Shown here: positions 56,102 to 64,000 of the stretch, in pieces
Layout of the letters: every line of letters starts with the position of its first letter
How positions within the stretch are numbered: position 1 is the stretch's first letter
Assembly: GCA_007644065.1 (NCBI GenBank)
Contig: VJWN01000007.1
Span: forward strand, 2,262,167-2,326,166
Direction: 5' to 3'
Length of the DNA stretch: 64,000 nt
DNA from: Margaritispora aquatica
Taxonomy: Eukaryota > Ascomycota > Leotiomycetes > Helotiales > Discinellaceae
Translations under genes and position numbers: made by a program
Notes under the pieces: generated by a model
The model's input: the letters and a program-made list of their open reading frames with translations, nothing else
Databases searched by the model: none
What the model was told of the DNA's origin: nothing

Positions 56102-59100
56102 AGTGATTTGAAGTATGTTTTTGAATCAAGGGTCTCGGATTTCAGCAATTAGATCAAGTACCAAAACGAAGTTCGGGCAAAAAAGCCAAGAGCAGGTGTG
56201 TAGCCATCTCTTATACGATATCCCGATTCCAAAACCTTTAAATTTGTTGTCCATAGCATGACCTGGTACCTTGCTCCAGAAAATTAATTGCCTATATCGC
56301 TTAGAACTCAGGCACAAGACGTGGCGGACATGCAGTTTGCATTTAACGGAGTCTGTGGCTCCGGAACTGGTGACCTTTAAATGTATCTCCACTCCTCTGA
56401 AATTCCAATATGCGGGGAAATCTATTACTCCGTAAACATCAGCGGTCAACAAATGATCCAGAGCCGGGGATTTTATGTCGTCGATCTCTTGTTAATCGAT
56501 GTGTTGGATGTGTTGGTGGAAAATCTGCCGGTGATTGGTCTGTGCGATGACGGAGTACCGGATCGTCCAAAGCGATGAGATCGTGAGCAAGGGACTAATG
56601 CCGGATATATATCTAGACATGCGACGGATTATCTTTATTCTTGGTCTGTTGCTGTGTGGTGCTGTCGGAAGGACGGCTAGATCGGGGAGACATTAAATGA
56701 GCTGTTCCTCTGCTTCAAGGAAGTAAAAACCTTCACCCGAATTGATTACTTGCCCCTCTTGGTTGTCCAGCTCCATAGCGGAAGTGGTATCAGTGAAGAC
56801 TGTGGAGTATGCAAACAAGAGGTCATGGGATTTCCAGAATTCGCCAGTAACCGATGCACTGCTCGTCAAGTCGTATTTGGAGCGAACGGCCACTCGGGAT
56901 GTGATCCGAATTCTTGATCATATAGACGAACCAAAACACTTGACACTTCTCGTGTAATTCGGACGGAAGGAAATTCCCCTTACCCTCTGAATGGTTAATT
57001 TCAGAAAACAAGCTCTGCTACCTAGTGAGCACTGGAGCAGGGCCTGAAATCTGGAACACGAAATTTAAGGTAGTCAGAGAGAATTTGGGCAGTTTGCTAT
57101 ACTGAGTGAAGAATGTATCTCAATTTTAGATAGCTTTGTATGGTAGAAATCACTCTAACATAGGTGAATAGCTATACTAAATCGACTTACAATGATGACT
57201 TATCTGGTCTGCCTGCCAAAACACGACCTTGCACAATCGAAAGGTGACAAATCTCTGTGTTGAAGGAAACAATTTGAAGAGACTGCTGTTGATCTGTTGG
57301 ATTTTCAGTGACGTCGAAATCTCATTTCGAGAACAACTAAACATAGAACGGCTGGTTCGCTGTTGCTTGTTCAGATTCAAATGATTATTGTTTTGTACCT
57401 CGCCCATGATAGAAAATGACCGTAACTTTGTGTGCTACTTTCTGACTTTGCAATAGCCCAATAAAGACTTTATTCTCGAACTATTCGGCTTCATAGTACA
57501 GCTTTGTCTGAATGTTGATCTGAGGATCAGGAACTCATCCTAACAATCCTGGTAAAGAGGGAAATCCAAGACGAGATAGCAGGATGGGACACATGTATAG
57601 CTACTAGACGTAGCTTACGAGCTTCGAACAAAAGTATCGATTTGTTGCACATCGTAATTCTCCGGTATGCCTGTAATGGATCTGGATGCATTTCTCGCCT
57701 ACTAACGAGAGGCTTGGGTTGGAATATGAGAACCGAGCCACCTGAATGATAGCAAAGATAACTCGAACCGAGCCAGCGCTTTAGCGGGATGGGACCTTGC
57801 CATCGCTAAGGAACATGATATATTGAGACAGTCACCAAGGACTTGATAGAACGAAGATGACGAACAACTTGAGAGCGGTCATACATCACTCGTAATCAAA
57901 CTCAGATGTTTGGGGCTCCTAAAGTTGGGAAGCGCAGATAGAAGGAGAGACACAAAAATAAAGCTGCAATTCCACAACATTCTCATGTAGAGTTTGAATG
58001 GCGATGATGACGGTTGAATCTCATTCCGAGAGACGTAGAATTCGAGAGATAGAACCAGTTATTGAGTCGAGAATCCAAGCGCTGAACTTGGGTTTGTTGT
58101 GGCCAATTTCTATTGATACTCACTGGCGATGGACCTTTAGATATGCTTGGGAGACTGCAGATATGAGCTTGGAATGACAGTTCTCAGATGTGATAATATA
58201 CCTTGCTCGGACCTAGCGATCGATGGTGTATTCTCTTTTGATCGGTCTGCCATATGTCGAGGATGTAGATAGAAGGTGAGAAGTACAAGTTCCATTTTCG
58301 TAATTTTCAAATTCTTGCAGCACTGAGCTTGATATCTTCTAATGCAGTAAAATTATATTGTGAAAGGATTATGTTTATCAGGTAGGTGGTACTGGGACAT
58401 CTCACTGCACAATGTATACCTAGGGAGGTATCACGAGTAATGAGAAAAGTGGACACGTCATGTGATATCTAGACTAGCCAAATTGGGAAACCGCCGGGAA
58501 CTGGCGGCATAAGATTCCTGGTACGGTATGAGCACTTCCAAGATCACTTTCACTGTTCCATTCTTTGCTTTTTCTCTCATACGATTGCGACAACGACATC
58601 TACACTATTTCATTCTGCATGTCTCACGGTGCATTTCTCGGGGAGAGTGCTAACGCCTCGCTCATATGTTCCTTTTTTACGCTCTCGGGAAATCTCAAAA
58701 TACCGGCTTCAGATAGCAAACTGGATCGAAGTGCCTATCTGAGCATAGCACCATGTCGATACCCATGCGGTGCAGCGTATCTTCTTTGGATGCTTGGTAC
58801 GGCCAACCCGCTCTCTTATCAGCCCTTTTGACGCCTCCATGTTTACGTTGCCGGTAATCCTACAGTACAATGCCGCAAGTATGCATATCTATGAGAGACG
58901 AGGTCTGGAGATAGATCGGCTTTGTTAGAAGACCCTCACATCGTCCACCAAATATTCCTATCGAGGCATCAAAACGTGGACGGTGAAGTCTCCGTTCCCA
59001 CGGCTTATGCCGCCTATCTTTGAGAAAATATTCTTGTCCATTTCCTTTGCTTGTATTCACTGGGCTACAACTTCCCAAATCATGCACATATGTATTGTGG

Positions 59101-59550
59101 CCTGTGTAACATCTTACAGAGGCTCTAGATTGGAAGTCTGGATGTCAAGTTGGATCCCAGAATCCCACGCGAACGGGTTATCCGCAATCCACTGCGATAA
59201 AGCTATCTGCAGCCAATGCTTGTGCTTCTTGTAACGGGCCTTCTTGCTTGATCAAGATCTCACTCCTTGGCATCAATCGCGGGGATACTGCTGTTGGCTG
59301 CTCTGGGCCGATCCGTTCTGGATACGGTCATGTTGTTGACCACCTTACTCGACACCTGGAGAGCATCACCAGGTGAGAGATGGAGCCACTCCAGTAATTA
59401 TCACTCCATTACGGAGACCCCGAAATCTGTTATCAGTCTTTATCTTTTGGTAAAAGTATAATAGAGTTCGGATGGAGTACATATGCAGGTCCCTCCCAGA
59501 GCTCTGGATAATCCCCTCTCATACCAAGCAACAAACATTGGATATCCACA
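56102..59550. other. Gene-poor region of about 3.4 kb
   Basis: I find no supported gene. Short frames near 56693-57011 (minus) and 58565-58831 (plus) lack a start-to-stop gene model. The block at 57638-57660 repeats the marker of the tandem repeat at 53.3-54.3 kb. The last 500 bp are the promoter flank of the permease. Old decayed elements are possible, but no terminal repeats or transposase remains were seen. Confidence 0.4.
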
Positions 59551-61258
59551 ATGACATCTGAAGGACAATTCAATTCCTCTCAGGAGAAGGCTCCTGTATA
59601 TGACGAGAAGCATGCTGGAGCTCACATCTCTTCCGATGGGGAGACTGGCAGTGGAGAGATCGTGCCAATCGAGACGACTAAGCGTGGTCTGAAAGCGCGA
59701 CATGCCCAAATGATAGCTTTAGGAGGAACGATTGGTTTGTAAAAAGAATTCCCCTCGTAAAATTCTCACTAACACAAAATCAGGAACCGGTCTTTTTGTC
59801 GGTAGTGGTGGAACACTCCACCGAGGTGGTCCGTTGTTCATCCTGCTTGCATATTGTCTCTTGTCAATCCTGGTTCTCTTCGTTGTAACTGCCATCACCG
59901 AGGTCGCCGCTTATCTTCCAGTTTCCGGCGGAACGATGAGTTACTATGGACATCGCAATGTCTCAAACAGTCTTGGTTTTGCCATGGGCTGGCTCTACTT
60001 CTATTCGCTCGGTATACTGGTTCCGTACGAGATCACCGCCGCTGGACTAGTCATCGATTACTGGGAGTCTCCTGTCAATATTGCCGTTTGGATTACAATC
60101 TTCATCATCGTTATTGTTGGCTTGAACATCCTTCCAGTGCAATTCTATGGTGAAACCGAATTCTGGTTTGCATCTTTGAAAGTCTTCATGATGATTGGTC
60201 TGTTGATTCTCTCATTCATCCTCTTCTGGGGTGGTGGCCCTAATCAGCATGGAATTCTTGGATTCCATAACTGGAAGGATCCCGGAGCGACAAACACTTG
60301 GCTTAGACCAGGAAACACTGGTCGCTTCATTGCCTTTGTCGAAGTGGTTGTCCTATCTGCATTCCCATTTACCTTCGCTCCTGAACTCTTGGTCGTTACT
60401 GGAGGTGAAATGAAGTCACCTCGTCGCAATCTCCCAAAGGCTGCTAAGCGATACTTTGTTCGTCTCGTAGGCTTTTACATTGGATCCGTCCTTGCTATTG
60501 GTATCATATGCCCATTCAACGATGCTCGCTTAACTAGTGGGGGTGTTGGCGCCAAGTCATCCGCATTTGTTGTTGGAATCGCAGATGCTGGTATTTCAGG
60601 ATTGGGCTCAGTGATCAACGCGATTATCATCACCTCCGCTTGGTCCTCTGGAAATTCATTCCTTTACATGTCCTCTCGCTCGCTTTACTCATTGGCAATC
60701 GCCGGTAACGCTCCACGTATCTTCACCAAGTGCACTAAGCAAGGTGTGCCCTACATGGCTGTCGCAGCCTCCTCCTTGTTCTCCGTTCTCGCCTATCTGA
60801 ACTGCGCCAACAGCGGAAGTGTTGTCTTTGGATGGTTCGTCAATCTTACCAACACATCAGGCTTCATCTCTTGGATTTGCTGTTGTATAGTATACATCCG
60901 ATTCCGCAAGGCGACTATTGCTCAGAACTTGCCCAAAACCGACATCCCATACCATTCCTTCCTCCAACCAATTGGTGCATGGATTTCTATGGTTGCCTTC
61001 ACAATTCTGACACTCATCAATGGCTTTGATGTCTTCTTCCCAGGTCGCTTCACCGCCAGTAGTTTCCTGACTGCGTATGTCGGTATCCCAATCTTCTTGG
61101 GCATATATGGAGTTCACAAGGCTTTCCACTGGAATGAGCCGTGGGCGATTAAGAGTGAGGATGTTGATTTGCACTCCGGTATTGACGCTGTGCTTGCGAA
61201 CGAAAGCCCGGAGGTGAAGAAGACAGGATGGAAGAGGCTGCAGGGTGTTTTCACTTAG
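59551..61258 (+). CDS. Amino-acid permease (YAT family)
   Basis: Two exons, 59551..59734 and 59784..61258; 552 aa. Plasma-membrane H+ symporter with 12 helices of the amino acid-polyamine-organocation superfamily. The junction restores the family signature RHAQMIALGGTIGTGLFVGSG in helix 1. Other marks: GGPLFILLAYCLLSI, TEVAAYLPVSGGTMSYYGHR, the EYW-like LGFAMGWLYFYSLGILVPYE, and FTFAPELLVVTGGEMKSPRRN. The N-terminus is hydrophilic, with Lys residues available for ubiquitin control (inference). The close Gap1/Dip5-type relation is clear, but the preferred amino acid is not. Confidence 0.95.
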
Positions 61259-61869
61259 TTGCGATTGTTCTAATAGGAATCAAGGATGGAAGATAGATGA
61301 GAGTGGTTGCACTATTATTAGATGAGCCAATAAATGATATCAATCTCCAGGTCCTATTTGTTTGTGATCATTGGTATTGTACAGTCGCCAAGGGAGACAC
61401 TTTTGCCACTAAATAAAATCAAAATCCAACTAAATCTAATGCATAATATACAATACACTTCTTGAGGAAGGTTCAAAGTGTCGTCAGACTACTTTGCCCA
61501 ATCCAAAAACTATCCAGACAACCTCGATATGACTTACTAAGTAACAAAAATGAAACCAAAGTTTTGTGATTTGGTAAGAGTAAAGCCGTGCCCGGTGTAT
61601 CACCATATATCACTTATTTCATATCTCACAACCAAATCTCACCTTCACATTGCCTCAACACGTTTCCAAACAAGAAAATATCATTCAATCATCCTAAAAT
61701 TCTAACAACTTGAGCCTACCATCGCAGGGCTCGCAGAGCCACACAATGTGCGCGTGGTATCTATCTATCCTAGCCAACCCAATCCAACCCAAGCAACGTA
61801 CAGAAACAAGCGTGAGGATACTTAAGGTACTTATACTACAAATTTTCACGTAGGCAAGAGCAAGGCATC
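61259..61869. other. Intergenic between convergent genes
   Basis: 3' flanks of the permease and the micro-exon gene. No gene recognised. Confidence 0.45.
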
Positions 61870-63988
61870 TTAAGCATCGGCGCCGCGTGCTGTACCAGCA
61901 CCGCCACCAGCTGCGCCTTTGGTGACTTTGGTTGTTGTTGCTTGCTAAGCAAGAGAGAGGTGTCAGTTTTGGTGAAAGCTAGTGGGAATGGAATTGACAG
62001 GCGAAATAGGTACGAAAAGGGATGAAGCAAGAGACGTGGAAGAATGGAGACATACCACACCAGCCGTTCCGACATTAGCACCTCCAGCTGCGCCTTTGGT
62101 GGCCTTTGTTGTTGCTGCTTTCTGAGATACATATTAGCTTTTGCTGCTAGACATAGTGGAATTCGTCACAAGACGTAGGCATATGGAAGGCAAAAAAAGA
62201 GACAAAAACATACCACATCTGCTGTTCCAGCATCGGCAACGTCTTCGGCCTATATTTGTTAGTTACAGAACACCAATTCTCGCCTAGGAGAAGGGAATCA
62301 TACGGCGGTAACGTCCTACTCGAATCGTTAGCTTTGTTAAGTCAAAATGCGAGGAATAATGAACATACCACTGCTGGTGTAGCTGCTGCTTTTGCGGCCG
62401 CTTTGGCTGCTTTCTTAGCCTATGTAAATTCAAGTCAGCAGTGCTCAATTTTCTTCACCAATGATTTCATGTAATTCATAAAACTGGACAAGAGAAAAGG
62501 AACATACAGCTTTGGCATCAGCAGCTGCAGTTGCAGTTGCGTCTGCGACCTATATTATATCTGTCAGATCTGTTTCCCAGCTCATGGTTCGCTTAACAGA
62601 AATACTTACGGCGGTGTCAGCGACAACAACGGCTGGATCCTGTTTCATGTCAGTCAATTTACACCTCGAAAATTATCAGCGATTAAGCTTACTGCCACGG
62701 CAGCAGCGGCACTCGCGCTGGCTTTTGCTGCGGCTTTAGCGGCCTTCTTAGCCTGTCATGAGTCAGTAAAGTTCATCACAAACACTGTAGGTTGAGAAGA
62801 AGAGACATACAGCTTTGGCATCGGTTGTTGCAGTTGCAGTGGCAGTTGCAGTAGCAATTGCAGTTGCAGCAGGGTCTATGACATCTGCGGTCTACTTCTG
62901 TTAGATATGGGTCCTCATATAACAGGCAAAAAGACTGAAACCCACGTCTGTGACATCAACAGCAGTTGCAGCATCCTAATTAACTGTCAGATAAATACAA
63001 CTTCAATTAGAAACCGGATTCTCACTGCTAATGCGGCGGCGCTGGCTTTTGCTGCAGCTTTGGCGGCCTTCTTAGCCTGTCGTGAGTCAGTACAGTTCTT
63101 CACAAACACTGTAAGCTGGAAGAAAGTGACATACAGCTTTGGCATCGGTTGTTGCAGTTGCAGTGGCAGTTGCAGTAGCAATTGCAGTTGCAGCAGGGTC
63201 TATGACATCTGCGGTCTACTTCTGTTAGATATGGGTCCTCAGATAACAGGCAAAAGACTGAAGCCTACGTCTGTGACATCAACAGCAGTTGCAGCATCCT
63301 AATTAATTGTCAGATATGTACACATTCAATAAGAAACTGGATACTTACTGCTAATGCGGCGGCGCTGGCTTTTGCGGCAGCCTTCGCAGCTTTTTTGGCC
63401 TATCTTATGTTAGTTGATTGTGCTTTATCAGATTCACACAATTTGTCCAGCATAGCCTAGACTGAATTTCCAACCAGGACCACATAAAGAGAAAGAAAGT
63501 AATGATATGTTAGCTCCCAGGGACCCAACTCTGGGTCGAGTCTCATTGCTCCTGAGGTAAGATCGGGTATTGAGTGAGTGATTAAGTCATGTGATAAATA
63601 TCACATGATGCAATTCTCTTGTATTTCCTCCACAGGCCAGTGAGAGCAAATAGGAACACAAAACTTACAGCTTTAGCATCAGTCGTTGCTGTTCCGGTAG
63701 TAAGAGAGTTGGCAGTAGCTGTTCCGTTCTTTTTCCCTTTGCCTTTGCGGGTCTCCAGAATAGGTGCATTTCGTAGTCCAAGATCAGCGATGTTGATGCC
63801 AGTTAGACTTTCCACGATTGCAGCGAGTTGCTCATCTTCCTCGTCAATACTTGCTGTCGTGGCTGCCGTCGCTGTGTTCTATGACATCGAATTAATCGAG
63901 TAACCTTTGTTTTAGAATCAAATTCCATGCGTACCTTTGACTTTTTGGCGGTGGCAGCACCTGTGCTGAGAGTTGCAGCCCCTGTGGC
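61870..63988 (-). CDS. Ala/Lys/Thr-rich protein encoded by at least 16 micro-exons (5' end outside window)
   Basis: Exons in transcript order: 63988..63935, 63878..63669, 63399..63349, 63298..63269, 63215..63135, 63076..63026, 62975..62946, 62891..62811, 62752..62693, 62639..62610, 62549..62508, 62419..62369, 62315..62304, 62249..62214, 62121..62056, 61944..61870. Every one is a multiple of three and phase 0. All introns have GTRNGY-like donors (mostly GTAAGT or GTATGT) and TAG/CAG acceptors, many with CTAAC/CTGAC. The 319 codons seen are low complexity: helix-like AKKAAKAAAKASAAALA, short acidic linkers DAATAVDVTD, and Thr/Ala runs ending TTDAKA. Only exon 2 has normal composition (DEEDEQLAAIVESLTGINIA). 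No family recognised. Function unknown. Confidence 0.75.
62122..63399 (-). repeat. Tandem exon-intron cassette, period about 324 bp
   Basis: Four copies of a three-exon, three-intron unit start at 63399, 63076, 62752 and 62419 (spacings 323, 324, 333). Exons 4 and 7 of the listed gene are identical, as are exons 5 and 8. The introns in copies 1 and 2 differ by only a few bases. Copies 3 and 4 are more diverged and have shortened linker exons. The unit is thus a recently amplified piece of gene. Confidence 0.85.
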
Positions 63989-64000
63989 CTATCAGGAGTT

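Noticed and set aside
56693..57011. Minus-strand frames that vaguely recall a dioxygenase N-terminal domain (KYDLTSSASV, SHDLLFAYSTVF)
   Set aside because: No start, no further exons, and the resemblance is too weak to name a family.
58565..58831. 88-codon plus-strand frame
   Set aside because: No recognisable domain, membrane pattern or intron signals; probably chance.
61836..63302. Open frames on both strands over the micro-exon gene
   Set aside because: They run through predicted introns or are antisense to Ala-rich exons. The phase-0 exon model explains the pattern better.

Overview
The window looks like nuclear DNA of a filamentous ascomycete (Pezizomycotina). Genes are intron-rich, with short introns (about 46-120 nt) that carry GTAAGT-like donors, CTAAC/CTGAC branch sites and YAG acceptors. 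Orthologs of ascomycete genes are plain (Prp5, Gos1, RPL35, Mgm101, Atp10, Coa4, Bpl1, verprolin, a Zap1-type factor). Gene style suggests Leotiomycetes, but that is an inference. Three tRNA genes are present and all have introns.

Layout. 0.7-2.7 kb: five-exon MFS transporter (+). 3.6-6.4 kb: long disordered Ser-rich protein (-). 7.3-9.9 kb: tRNA-Glu(CTC), an acidic nucleolar-type protein (-), tRNA-Ala(CGC). 10.7-13.5 kb: secreted astacin metalloprotease with 13 Cys-rich repeats (+). 14.4-17.6 kb: verprolin (-) divergent from a mitochondrial membrane protein (+). 18.1-19.1 kb: broken membrane-protein gene. 19.6-21.4 kb: CHORD-CS cochaperone (-) divergent from a glutaredoxin-like protein (+). 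21.8-22.0 kb: tRNA-Ser(AGA) that appears to carry a second, mRNA-type intron in its T loop. 22.8-29.5 kb: HpcH/HpaI aldolase, BCKDH E2, ATP10, GOS1, RPL35. 31.3-41.0 kb: Zap1-like zinc-finger factor, small myristoylated protein, PRP5, mitochondrial HMG-box protein. 42-48.5 kb: 2EXR/F-box-like protein, DHA1 drug transporter, small multi-TM protein. 49.1-53.1 kb: MGM101, COA4 (four small exons, missed by simple ORF calling), BPL1. 53.3-54.3 kb: degenerate tandem repeat of about 150-167 bp. 54.9-56.1 kb: CE16-type SGNH esterase. 56.1-59.5 kb: gene-poor. 59.6-61.3 kb: amino-acid permease. 61.9-64.0 kb: 3' part of a gene built of at least 16 very small exons, all phase 0, in a roughly 324-bp tandem exon-intron cassette.

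Many genes serve mitochondria (ATP10, COA4, MGM101, BCKDH E2, the HMG-box protein, the 421-aa membrane protein), and several divergent pairs share short promoters. Beyond that I see no single pathway cluster. The two most unusual signals are the tRNA-Ser with a GTAAGT...CACTAAC...TAG insert splitting its B box, and the Ala/Lys/Thr-rich micro-exon gene at the right edge.
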